The translations under genes were made by a program, and so were the position numbers. From an uncultured Bacillota bacterium (GTDB lineage: Bacteria > Bacillota_I > Bacilli_A > RF39 > UBA660): DNA of 64,000 bases. Of this stretch, positions 48,045-56,119 are shown one piece after another. Positions within the stretch are counted from its first letter, which is position 1. Each line of letters begins with the position of its first letter. The stretch covers positions 173,364 through 237,363 of the forward strand of contig CAMBIR010000001.1 in the NCBI GenBank assembly GCA_945867665.1. The letters run 5' to 3'. The notes under the pieces were generated by a model. That model saw only the letters and a list, made by a program, of their open reading frames with translations, was not told where the DNA came from and did no database searches.

Positions 48045-48983
48045 ATGAAACAGACAACAATTACTTTAAAAGTTGGAGAAGAGACAAAGAAAGAAATGAT
48101 TGATTTTTTTCATGATTTAAAAAGAGAAAAGACTCCCCCCTACGCTATTTTTCAAGCAAAAGATGGGGATAGTGTTGTTACTTTGTATGAATCTGGTAAG
48201 GCTGTATTTCAAGGGACAGATGCTGATTTATCTTCAATGTTTTGGATAGAAACAGAAAAAATTCATAGTGGTAAGGCTATTACAACCAATAGTAGTGATG
48301 TGGAAAAGAAGAAAAAAGATGAGAAAAAGATTCTTCCTTTAAGAATTGATAGTATTGGTTCAGATGAAGTGGGAACAGGAGATTACTTTGGACCTATCGT
48401 CGTAACGGCGTCTTATGTATCACGAGAAAATGTTGATTTTTTACTTGATTTAAAAGTAAAGGATTCGAAAAAGTTAACGGATGCGCAAATTAAGCAAATT
48501 GTTCCTGAAATCATAAAAAAAATTCCTTATCGTACTTTTATTTTAAAAAATAAAGATTATAATTCTTATCGAAAACAAAATATTAATATGAATCAAATGA
48601 AGGCTATTTTGCATAATAAGGTATTATATGAAGTTAAAAAGATGGGATATTCTTATCAGTATATTGTTGTTGACCAGTTTGAAGTACCCGCTAGTTATTA
48701 CAGGCATATTCGTAATACTAATCAGCAAGTAAAAGATATTTTCTTTTTGACGAAAGCGGAAGACCAATGTTTATCAGTTGCTTGCTCTTCTTTAATTAGT
48801 CGCTATATTTTTTTAAAAGAGATGGACAAGTTATCAAAAGAGGTTGGTGTTTTGCTACCTAAAGGTGCTGGAGAGATGGTAAATACAGTTGGCGCAGAAT
48901 TGGTGAAAAAATATGGAGAAGAAAGATTAGAAAGTATTGCTAAACTTAATTTTAAAAATACAGAGAAGATTTTAGAAAAATAA
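48045..48983 (+). CDS. rnhC: Ribonuclease HIII
   Basis: 312 residues. An N-terminal TBP-like substrate-binding domain (about 1-85) is followed by the catalytic domain with SIGSDEVGTGDYFGP, the first acidic pair being characteristic of type HIII. Then come KDSKKLTDAQI, VVDQFEVPASY and AEDQCLSVACSSLISRY. It cleaves RNA in RNA-DNA hybrids. RNase HIII is typical of low-GC Gram-positives. The gene diverges from cvpA. Confidence 0.95.
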   Translation: MKQTTITLKVGEETKKEMIDFFHDLKREKTPPYAIFQAKDGDSVVTLYESGKAVFQGTDADLSSMFWIETEKIHSGKAITTNSSDVEKKKKDEKKILPLRIDSIGSDEVGTGDYFGPIVVTASYVSRENVDFLLDLKVKDSKKLTDAQIKQIVPEIIKKIPYRTFILKNKDYNSYRKQNINMNQMKAILHNKVLYEVKKMGYSYQYIVVDQFEVPASYYRHIRNTNQQVKDIFFLTKAEDQCLSVACSSLISRYIFLKEMDKLSKEVGVLLPKGAGEMVNTVGAELVKKYGEERLESIAKLNFKNTEKILEK

Positions 48984-49014
48984 GGTATAAACTTTAAAAT
49001 ACTTACACATATTA
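48984..49014 (+). promoter_or_regulatory. Candidate sigma-G-type promoter of sspI
   Basis: GGTATA (48984-48989), an 18-nt spacer and CATATTA (49008-49014) fit the forespore sigma-G pattern TGNATR-N17-18-CATNNTA in 5 of 6 and all fixed -10 positions. It begins directly after the rnhC stop codon. Confidence 0.5.
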
Positions 49015-49028
49015 TTACTGGTGATGAT

Positions 49029-49244
49029 ATGGATAATATTGATGTAAGGAAATATATTATTAATAATTTTAAAGAGGATTCCTTAAAAGATATTGAAGAA
49101 TCAATTGATAAGTCGATTGAATCAAGGAGTGAGGATCCTTTAATTGGTCTTGGTGTTTTGTTTGAATTAATGTGGAATTCTTCGGATAATGAAATGAAAA
49201 ATAGTATTTTATCTAATATTAAAAAAGGGCTCACGAATGGTTAG
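49029..49244 (+). CDS. sspI: Small acid-soluble spore protein, SspI family
   Basis: 71 residues. The pattern of an N-terminal VRKYIINNF stretch, then DIEESIDKSIESR, then DPLIGLGVLFELMWNSSDN and a tail ending KKGL matches the SspI family of Bacillus (GLGVLFEVIW core). Minor SASPs of this kind are made in the forespore under sigma-G. GGTGAT precedes the ATG. The end of the coding region forms part of a terminator stem. Confidence 0.85.
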   Translation: MDNIDVRKYIINNFKEDSLKDIEESIDKSIESRSEDPLIGLGVLFELMWNSSDNEMKNSILSNIKKGLTNG

Positions 49245-49259
49245 TGGGCTCTTTTTTTT
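49221..49259. terminator. Bidirectional terminator overlapping the sspI end
   Basis: AAAAAAGGGCTCAC and GTGGGCTCTTTTTT pair over 14 bp with two G-U pairs. The stem contains the last codons of sspI (+) and of the minus-strand gene ending at 49231. Confidence 0.85.
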
Positions 49260-49575
49260 GTTTAATTAATTTTTTGGCAAGAGATTTTTCATATTGATAA
49301 TTATCTGGAATTAAATATTTTAGTTTGATTAATTCTTCTCTAATTTCATGTTTAAAATCTTTATATTCTTTTTCTTCTACATTCATAAAAATAACACTTA
49401 AATATTCTAATATAGTATCCATTTTTTCTTTAATTTGATAATCATCTTGATAAAAGATATATTTTTTATAGTTTGAAACAAATTCCGTGATAGAATTTGT
49501 TTCGATTGGCTTGGTCGTTTCTACTCTTAACAAAAAGGTATTGATATCTTTTTCTGGATACCCTAGTTCAATCAT
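49231..49575 (-). CDS. Unknown protein, probable 3' part of a frameshifted gene
   Basis: 114 residues from the first in-frame ATG. The same frame stays open upstream to about 49725 without a start codon and reads as normal protein (KDKEYKKIRKELSSYYNQ, then LLKDLSFEDSIYCVSL). It overlaps the end of the gene at 49682-50449. I infer that both belong to one protein of about 410 residues, joined by a +1 frame change near 49690. It is helical and acidic/lysine-rich; the family is unknown. Confidence 0.55.
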   Translation of the reverse strand: MIELGYPEKDINTFLLRVETTKPIETNSITEFVSNYKKYIFYQDDYQIKEKMDTILEYLSVIFMNVEEKEYKDFKHEIREELIKLKYLIPDNYQYEKSLAKKLIKQKKEPTNHS

Positions 49576-49681
49576 TAGTGAAACACAGTAGATAGAATCT
49601 TCAAAACTTAAATCTTTTAAAAGTTGATTTTCATACTGATTATAGTAAGAAGATAATTCTTTTCTTATTTTTTTGTATTCC

Positions 49682-50449
49682 TTATCTTTTAAAAGTTGTT
49701 GGCGTTGAAGGTTGGCCCCAATTTAGGACTACATCCTGTTTTACGTCTAGTCGACGTTCCATTTCTTTATTTAAAAATACTTCGATATTTTGAATCATTT
49801 TGGGTGTTACATCTAACTTTTTTAAAGCAATCTTTACTACTTCAATATCTTCTTTCGTATAACTTGTTAATTTATCAAGATAATGTATTTTAATTTGATG
49901 ATGGTTTTCGATAAATTCACTGATATTGATGGCATTTTTTTCTACATAACGATAGATTTCAGCAATTCTTGCTTTTTCTAGTTCTGTTAAATCTTCTCTT
50001 TCATCAATATGACATACCCCAATTTGATAAATTAACAATTTTGCTTCTTTAGAATTCATTGTTTTAAATGTATGGTTACTTAATCTAGAAGTATCAATAA
50101 CCATTGCTTCTTTTTCCAGTAACTTTTTATTTAAGTTATTTTGGATAACTTCAAAAATAACACTGCTTTTTTCTTTTAGATTAAGTGGTGAAGATTCTAA
50201 AAGATAAGATAAATCCCAATAATCTTTAAATAATTCATTTATTTTGTTAAATTTATTTTCATCAAGAATCTCTAAAAAACTTTCTAAAATATTATGCTTT
50301 TCTTCTAAATCATCTAGTCTTTTATTACTTTTATTGAAATGAGGTTCAAGATTATTATTTAATTTAAAATACTCTTTTTTAAATTCACTTTGACATTGCT
50401 CATCACAATGCGATAAATAATCTCTAAATTTTAATAAGGCTTTATTCAT
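49682..50449 (-). CDS. Unknown helical protein, probable 5' part of a frameshifted gene
   Basis: 255 residues, mostly charged helices without membrane segments. It ends abruptly in a QPSTPTTFKR tail. A minus-strand promoter lies 24 bp upstream. A single extra or missing base around CTTTTAAAAG (about 49685-49694) would join it to the frame of 49231-49575. Family not recognised; a role near spore or division genes is not supported. Confidence 0.6.
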   Translation of the reverse strand: MNKALLKFRDYLSHCDEQCQSEFKKEYFKLNNNLEPHFNKSNKRLDDLEEKHNILESFLEILDENKFNKINELFKDYWDLSYLLESSPLNLKEKSSVIFEVIQNNLNKKLLEKEAMVIDTSRLSNHTFKTMNSKEAKLLIYQIGVCHIDEREDLTELEKARIAEIYRYVEKNAINISEFIENHHQIKIHYLDKLTSYTKEDIEVVKIALKKLDVTPKMIQNIEVFLNKEMERRLDVKQDVVLNWGQPSTPTTFKR

Positions 50450-50472
50450 TTTTATTCCCCCTTAGGAATACT

Positions 50473-50502
50473 ATTTTACTATGAAACGCCCTGTTTTGTC
50501 AA
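50473..50502 (-). promoter_or_regulatory. Promoter of the minus-strand unknown gene
   Basis: On the minus strand TTGACA (50497-50502), 18 nt and TAAAAT (50473-50478). Confidence 0.6.
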
Positions 50503-50509
50503 AAAGTTT

Positions 50510-50538
50510 TTGACTTTTGATAAAAGTTAATATAGAAT
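50510..50538 (+). promoter_or_regulatory. Promoter of the gene at 50560
   Basis: TTGACT (50510-50515), 17 nt and TAGAAT (50533-50538). Its -35 is only 7 bp from the divergent -35. Confidence 0.6.
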
Positions 50539-50559
50539 ATAGGTGAAGGTGGGATAAAT

Positions 50560-51120
50560 ATGCATAAAAATATTACTATTAGTGAAGAAGAGTATGCTGA
50601 GGTGATTAGTCAGCTAGAAGAGATAAATAAAGAAAAGAGAAAAATTTTAGAAGAAAATAAAGCGGAAATTTTAGCTTTTTATCAAGAGTGTCGCTCTAAT
50701 GGAGAAAAGTTATCTAATGATTGGATTATGAATTTAGTCCTTTTATTAACAAGAAAAAATCAAATAATATTTGGAAAAATTAGCTATGAATGTAAAAACT
50801 ATTCAAGTCAATTTAGTTCTCCTTTCGTTCGACAGGCCGTTAATCAAGGAATCAATTCTTGGATGAATGATATGAAGGATGAATCCACTAAATTCTTAGA
50901 AGATGAAAAAAATTTCTCTAATTTTAAGAAAAAAATTACACTTTTAAGAAGTGAAATGGCAAGTAACAATGATTTGTTAAAAGAAATTAGTGATATTTTA
51001 ACAAATGAAGAAATTTTACTTCGAAAGAAAAAAATTTATGAGCGATTAATCCCTAAAAAAGATGTAAAACAAAAAAAGAAAAGATTGCCATTTATGAAAA
51101 ATAATGTTACAATGAAATAG
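50560..51120 (+). CDS. Unknown helical protein
   Basis: 186 residues, charged and helical throughout, with a coiled-coil N-terminal third (EEEYAEVISQLEEINKEKRK) and a lysine-rich C-terminus. No signal peptide, membrane helix or known motif. GGTGGG lies 6 nt before the ATG. It diverges from the frameshifted unknown gene and is followed 13 bp later by tRNA-Arg, with which it may be co-transcribed. Confidence 0.6.
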   Translation: MHKNITISEEEYAEVISQLEEINKEKRKILEENKAEILAFYQECRSNGEKLSNDWIMNLVLLLTRKNQIIFGKISYECKNYSSQFSSPFVRQAVNQGINSWMNDMKDESTKFLEDEKNFSNFKKKITLLRSEMASNNDLLKEISDILTNEEILLRKKKIYERLIPKKDVKQKKKRLPFMKNNVTMK

Positions 51121-51133
51121 TGAATTTTTACTT

Positions 51134-51210
51134 GTCCTCGTAGCTCAGTAGGATAGAGCGATCGCCTCCTAAGCGATAGGCCGTTGGTTCGATTCCAATC
51201 GGGGACGCCA
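51134..51210 (+). tRNA. tRNA-Arg (anticodon CCT)
   Basis: A 77-nt cloverleaf with encoded CCA. Acceptor GTCCTCG/CGGGGAC, D arm GCTC/GAGC, anticodon stem ATCGC/GCGAT with loop CTCCTAA (anticodon CCT, reads AGG), T arm GTTGG/CCAAT with TTCGATT. Confidence 0.96.
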
Positions 51211-51237
51211 GGTGAAAATTTACTAGTTTATCTAGTT

Positions 51238-51272
51238 AAAACCCTATATCTTTTGACATAGGGTTGTTTTTT
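51238..51272 (+). terminator. Terminator of tRNA-Arg(CCT)
   Basis: AACCCTAT and ATAGGGTT form an 8-bp stem followed by a long T run. Confidence 0.85.
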
Positions 51273-51278
51273 TATATA

Positions 51279-51316
51279 TAAAGAAATAAAGTGTCCGTTG
51301 GGTGACACTTTATTTT
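51279..51316 (-). terminator. Terminator of the CobW-family gene
   Basis: On the minus strand AAATAAAGTGT and ACACTTTATTT form an 11-bp stem followed by CTTTATAT, directly after the stop codon. Confidence 0.8.
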
Positions 51317-51318
51317 CT

Positions 51319-52437
51319 TTACAAATCAATGAATGTATCTAATTTTTGGATTAGAGCTTCTTTATCCATATTTTTACCAATAAAGACGATTTTTATCATT
51401 CTATCTTGATATTCATCGTCCCAAGATGAGGCGATATCGGGGTTTTCCATTAAAATCATTTGTTGTTCCGCATCTGGCATAGCACATACCCACTTACCGG
51501 TTGAAACGATGTTTTTACTATTTCCAGCACTTTCTACCATATAGGCAGTATCTAATTCATCAGTAAAATAGACAATACCTTTGCTTCTAATGATTGATTT
51601 ATCCCATAGTTGGTCTAGGAATTCATAGAACATCTTACGATTGAAAGGTGCTCTTCGGTAATAGACGAAAGTAGAGATACCATACTCTAATACTTCCCCA
51701 CTCTCTTCTTCCTCTTTTTCGTTTTCTAAAGCCTCAATCCAACCGGCAGTCATTTTAGATGCTTCTAAGTCAAAGAGATTGGTATTTAAGATTTCTTTCA
51801 AATCAACATTAGAATAGTTTGTTTCAATGATTTTAGCTTGAGGTTGAATGCTTCTGATAACAGCTTTAATTTCTTTTAATTCGTCTTCGGTTACTTCGTC
51901 TTTTTTGTTTAGAATAATGATATTACAGAATTCTAATTGTTCGATAATTAACTTTTCAATATCATCCTCTTCTAGGGTATCTTTTTTTAGGCTATCCCCA
52001 CACTCAAATTCTTCTTTTAGTCGTATTGCATCGACAACGGTTATAACAGAATCTAAGTAACAAATATCTTTTCCTCCTTTTATCATTTCTGGCATCATGG
52101 TGATGGTTTGGGCGATTGGAATGGGCTCACATATGCCACTTGCTTCAATAATAATAGAATCAAATTTATCTAATTTTTGAATTTCTAGAATTTGTTCTAC
52201 TAAATCCATTTTTAGATTACAACAAATACAACCATTCGTTAGGGGAACTAATGATTCTTCCTTTTTGCCAACGATTCCTCCTTTTTCAATTAAGGTCTCA
52301 TCAATGTTTACTTCTCCGATATCATTAACAATAACGGCGATTTTTTTATTTTCTTTATTTGCTAGAATGTGATTAATTAGGGTTGTTTTACCACTTCCTA
52401 AGTATCCAGTTAATAGGGTGATTGGTATTCTTTTCAT
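51319..52437 (-). CDS. CobW/COG0523-family GTPase (metal chaperone)
   Basis: 372 residues. An N-terminal G3E GTPase domain has Walker [17 protein letters not shown], the metal-binding CxCC motif in [11 protein letters not shown] (about residue 73), [10 protein letters not shown] and ILNKKDEV. The C-terminal CobW_C domain begins at about 250. Members insert or deliver zinc or other metals; zinc-responsive versions such as YciC/ZagA act under zinc limitation. No Zur box is obvious upstream. Confidence 0.88.
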   Translation of the reverse strand: MKRIPITLLTGYLGSGKTTLINHILANKENKKIAVIVNDIGEVNIDETLIEKGGIVGKKEESLVPLTNGCICCNLKMDLVEQILEIQKLDKFDSIIIEASGICEPIPIAQTITMMPEMIKGGKDICYLDSVITVVDAIRLKEEFECGDSLKKDTLEEDDIEKLIIEQLEFCNIIILNKKDEVTEDELKEIKAVIRSIQPQAKIIETNYSNVDLKEILNTNLFDLEASKMTAGWIEALENEKEEEESGEVLEYGISTFVYYRRAPFNRKMFYEFLDQLWDKSIIRSKGIVYFTDELDTAYMVESAGNSKNIVSTGKWVCAMPDAEQQMILMENPDIASSWDDEYQDRMIKIVFIGKNMDKEALIQKLDTFIDL

Positions 52438-52512
52438 CTTTATTCCTTCTTTCTTTTCCTTATTTATTATAAGAATATTTCTCTATTACGTCAAGAAAAA
52501 AAAGCACTTTGG

Positions 52513-53082
52513 TTAGTACTCCTTCTTTGTTTTGTATAAAATTACACCACCTAAGGTTATACTTAGTATTGCTAAGATATAAGGTGTTAGGCTTGTAAAT
52601 GATGAAGTATTTTCTACTGCTTCTTCCGATGGGTTTACTGTGGAGTTGTTACTTGTGTTGCTTACCCCATTTTTGATTTCTTCTTCGGTTAAGGCAATAT
52701 TATACATACTCACCCTCTCATCTTTGCCATTAATTTTAAAAGTAATGGTATCTTTATTCAAGTAATATTTGCTATTTGCTGTTTCTTGATTTAAGGTATA
52801 AGTTCCATTTTTTAAATTACTAATTAAATGTACTCCATTAGCGGTTGTCCATTCGTCGATTACTTTTCCATTTGCGTCTTTGACGACTAGTTTGGAATCG
52901 CTGATATAGGCTTTGGTTTCACTATCTGTTAGGCTTACCGTTGCACTATAGGTTCCTTTTTTTGCGGTAGTAGTTGTTGGTTGCTTCCATTCGGTATCGT
53001 TTGCAAATAAATTTTTCATGACAACGACGATTCCTACCATTACTAAGGCTAGGCCTACATATTTAATGATATTTCTTGGCAT
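52513..53082 (-). CDS. Surface protein with Cna-B/SpaA-like domain
   Basis: 189 residues. An N-terminal membrane segment (about 6-24) is followed by one prealbumin-like beta domain (about 40-130; ISDSKLVVKDANGKVIDEWT, LKNGTYTLNQETA). A Ser/Asn/Thr-rich linker leads to a second membrane helix (about 164-183) with the basic tail KTKKEY. It has the shape of a sortase substrate but lacks LPXTG, so both helices probably hold it in the membrane with the domain outside. Function is unknown. Confidence 0.7.
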   Translation of the reverse strand: MPRNIIKYVGLALVMVGIVVVMKNLFANDTEWKQPTTTTAKKGTYSATVSLTDSETKAYISDSKLVVKDANGKVIDEWTTANGVHLISNLKNGTYTLNQETANSKYYLNKDTITFKINGKDERVSMYNIALTEEEIKNGVSNTSNNSTVNPSEEAVENTSSFTSLTPYILAILSITLGGVILYKTKKEY

Positions 53083-53141
53083 TATTATCCCCCATTTCTT
53101 ATGCCATATATGTTAACATTTTTGTTCTTGTTTGTCAATTC

Positions 53142-54794
53142 TTATTTTTCTAAAGATTGATATCTTTTTTCGATTCTCTCTTTTCCAAGTAATGTCATGA
53201 TTTCATATAAGTCTGGAGTTGTTGATTTGGAAGTTAGGGCTACGCGTAGAACAGTAGAGACATCAGCAACAGAGCCTTTATAATTTTCTTTGTTTTCTTT
53301 ATAGTCTTTCATATTGGAAGCATAGCCAAGACTTTCAGATAATTCTTTGATGCCGTTAAACCAAGATTCTTTATCTTTTAAGCAAAAATACTTATCCATA
53401 TAAGTGCTTGTGATAAGATTGATTTCTTCTTTTGAAGTAATTCCAACCCATTCATAAGTTTTTTCATGTTCCTTATATACATCATCATACATATACCAGA
53501 TATTATCCATGATTTCATCATATTTTGCAATATCTTTTCGTGGTTTCTTTTGTTCTCGTTCAATATTTAAAATGCCCATATAATAATCTTTATCTCTTTC
53601 GATTAAATCTTTTAATTCTTTGGAATAAAGACTTGCCCATTTGAAAGACTCTTCCATTAATTCTTCTTTGGTCATTTTGGAAATGATATTTTTAGAGATA
53701 TTTTTTAATTTATCTAAATCATACAAAGCACCAGATGAACTCATTTTCTTTGGGCTGTAAGTAAAATCTAGGTAAGTACAAGTAGGGTTTTTTGTATGCC
53801 ATTCTTCATAGTTAGAGTTGATAATGGTCATTAGTGACTCAATAATAGCAAGTGTTGGATAACCACATTCTTTGTAGTAAGACATTGCAGCCTCTGGGTC
53901 TTTTCTTTTGCTTAATTTGCGAGTGATATTTCCTTCTTTTTTAATAATTAATGGGGTATGAATGTATTTTGGTGCTTTAAAACCAAAAGTTTTAAATAGT
54001 TCGATATGCTTTGCTACAGATGGTAACCATTCCTCTCCACGGATAACATGGGTAGTTCCCATTAAGTGGTCATCTACTAAGTGAGCAAAATGATAAGTTG
54101 GTAATTTATCGGATGACTTCATGATAATGAAATCTTCGTCATTTTCGGATAATTCTAGTTTTCCTTTGACCAAATCATTAAAGATAAACTTTTTATTAAA
54201 ATCCCCTTCTGATTTAAAACGAATAACATAAGGAATACCTGATTTTATTTTTTGGGCTTGTTCTTCTAGAGAAAGGTTTCTACATTTTGCATACTTTCCG
54301 TAATAGCCTGTTCTGACTTTATTTTTTTCTTGTTGTTTTTTCCTTTCATCTAATTCTTCTTTGGTACAAAAGCAAGGATAAGCTCTACCTATTTCAATTA
54401 AGTATTTAATAAAAGCATGATAGATTTCTTTTCTTTTTGTTTGGCGATATGGTCCATAAGAACCAATTGTTTTTCCATCTATTTCATATTCATCTGGCAT
54501 GATGTTATATTCTTCTAGGGTATCCATTACTAGTTTAATTGCGCCATCAACTTCTCTTTTGGTATCTGTATCTTCGTTTCTTAAATAGAATACACCACCT
54601 CTATTTTTGACTAAAATATAATCAATTAGGGCTTGAAATAAGGTTCCTAGGTGCATATATCCTGTTGGAGATGGTGCTACTCTAGTAACAACTTCTCCTT
54701 CTTTTAAATTTCTTTTCGGGTATTTTTTTTCATAATCTAAAATATTACTACTTACCTTTGGAAATATTAAATTGGCTAAATCTTGATTTGTCAT
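53142..54794 (-). CDS. gltX: Glutamyl-tRNA synthetase
   Basis: 550 residues, at the long end for bacterial GltX. The HIGH motif is HLGT in RVAPSPTGYMHLGTL (about residue 48) and the KMSKS-like motif is RKLSKRKDP. A CFCTKEE segment may be part of the zinc site. It charges tRNA-Glu, and in organisms with GatCAB also tRNA-Gln. A promoter TAGACA-N17-TATAAT lies just upstream (minus strand, within about 54815-54850). Confidence 0.95.
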   Translation of the reverse strand: MTNQDLANLIFPKVSSNILDYEKKYPKRNLKEGEVVTRVAPSPTGYMHLGTLFQALIDYILVKNRGGVFYLRNEDTDTKREVDGAIKLVMDTLEEYNIMPDEYEIDGKTIGSYGPYRQTKRKEIYHAFIKYLIEIGRAYPCFCTKEELDERKKQQEKNKVRTGYYGKYAKCRNLSLEEQAQKIKSGIPYVIRFKSEGDFNKKFIFNDLVKGKLELSENDEDFIIMKSSDKLPTYHFAHLVDDHLMGTTHVIRGEEWLPSVAKHIELFKTFGFKAPKYIHTPLIIKKEGNITRKLSKRKDPEAAMSYYKECGYPTLAIIESLMTIINSNYEEWHTKNPTCTYLDFTYSPKKMSSSGALYDLDKLKNISKNIISKMTKEELMEESFKWASLYSKELKDLIERDKDYYMGILNIEREQKKPRKDIAKYDEIMDNIWYMYDDVYKEHEKTYEWVGITSKEEINLITSTYMDKYFCLKDKESWFNGIKELSESLGYASNMKDYKENKENYKGSVADVSTVLRVALTSKSTTPDLYEIMTLLGKERIEKRYQSLEK

Positions 54795-55042
54795 TATTTT
54801 TCACTTCTTTCTTTTTGTTATTATAATACTTATTTTTTGGTTTGTCTAACGAAATTCAAATTTAGTTTATTCATTTTCTCATAAAAAAGGATGAAGAAAT
54901 GAATGCTAGTGGAATTGTTAGTAGTTATTATTTTTCTTATAATATATTCCTGAGAGTTATAAGACCTACTTGGCTTCCACTTTTTTAGACATTTTTCTTC
55001 ATCTAGATATATCATAGCATAAATATTGATAAATTACAATTC

Positions 55043-56119
55043 TTAAATAAAATTTATTAATATTTCATTGGATAGATAAAGATATTTTTTAGAGATAAAA
55101 AGATGATTGTCATGAAAAACTAACTTTTTTTCTTGTAATAATTTTTCTACCTCTGGGATAGTAAAAATACTCTCATGGTATTTTTCTTGAAAAGCATTTA
55201 CGTCTATTCCTTCTATTTTTCGAAGACCTAAGATAAATTCGTTAGAGATTTTTATTTTTCTATCTTCCTTGATTTTTTCCTGGATGTATTCTTTTTTTAA
55301 GTATTTGCTAAAATTTTTGGTATTGCTTATTCTTGTATCATTTAAGTAACTCACTGCTCCTAGGCCAAAGCCATAATAGAAGCCATTATTCCAATAATTT
55401 AGGTTATGAATAGATGGATAAGAAGGCTTACTATAGTTTGATATTTCATACTGATGATAATGATTTTTTTCTAAGAGTTTATTTATTTTTTTATACATTT
55501 GATATTCTTTTTCTTCATCAATATATTTTTGATTCTTAAGAGAGAGGATGGTATTTTTTTCAATGATTAGAGAATAGCAAGAGATATGAGGAATATCTAG
55601 AGTTAGGAAGGTATTGATATCTTCTTCTACTTCTTCTAAATTTTCTTTGATGCCATAGATATAGTCGATAGAGATATTGTTGATGCCAACTTTTTTTAGA
55701 GATTCTACTTTTTCTTTTACCATTTTTGTAGTGTGGTGTCTACCTAATATTTTTAGATTTTTCTCTTGAAAGGATTGGACGCCTAGACTAAGACGATTGA
55801 CACCATATTCTTTTAATAATTTTATTTTTTCATTGGTTAGGCTTTCAATATTTGATTCGATAGTGAATTCTTTTAATTTTTCTTTTTTGAATATTTTGGT
55901 CATTTCTAATAAGTACTTTAATTCGTCTTCTCCTAGACTAGTGGGAGTGCCACCACCAATGTAGATAGAAATTACTTCTTCATCTTTATACCTTTCTTTT
56001 ATCTCTTCGGCTAATATTTTTAAGTATTTTTGACAAAACTTTTTGTCATAGAGCATTTTGGGAAAATCACAATAAGTACAGATATGGTTACAGAAAGGGA
56101 TATGAATATAAATATACAT
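55043..56119 (-). CDS. hemW: Heme chaperone HemW-like radical SAM protein
   Basis: 358 residues. The radical SAM cluster motif CNHICTYC is near the N-terminus (HIPFCNHICTYCDFPK), followed by IYIGGGTPTSL and the HemN/HemW core LSLGVQSFQEKNLKILGRHH. A short form like this with an N-terminal CxxxCxxC and no extra Cys is HemW (heme transfer) rather than the true coproporphyrinogen oxidase. The ATG overlaps the fhs stop by 1 nt, so it is co-translated with fhs. Confidence 0.9.
   Translation of the reverse strand: MYIYIHIPFCNHICTYCDFPKMLYDKKFCQKYLKILAEEIKERYKDEEVISIYIGGGTPTSLGEDELKYLLEMTKIFKKEKLKEFTIESNIESLTNEKIKLLKEYGVNRLSLGVQSFQEKNLKILGRHHTTKMVKEKVESLKKVGINNISIDYIYGIKENLEEVEEDINTFLTLDIPHISCYSLIIEKNTILSLKNQKYIDEEKEYQMYKKINKLLEKNHYHQYEISNYSKPSYPSIHNLNYWNNGFYYGFGLGAVSYLNDTRISNTKNFSKYLKKEYIQEKIKEDRKIKISNEFILGLRKIEGIDVNAFQEKYHESIFTIPEVEKLLQEKKLVFHDNHLFISKKYLYLSNEILINFI

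Noticed and set aside
52513..53082. LPXTG protein
   Set aside because: The C-terminal helix and basic tail are present, but no LPXTG or close variant precedes them.
54830..55015. 61-codon minus-strand frame between hemW and gltX
   Set aside because: No SD, low-complexity composition, and the gltX promoter lies inside its 3' end. The interval 54795-55042 otherwise shows nothing.
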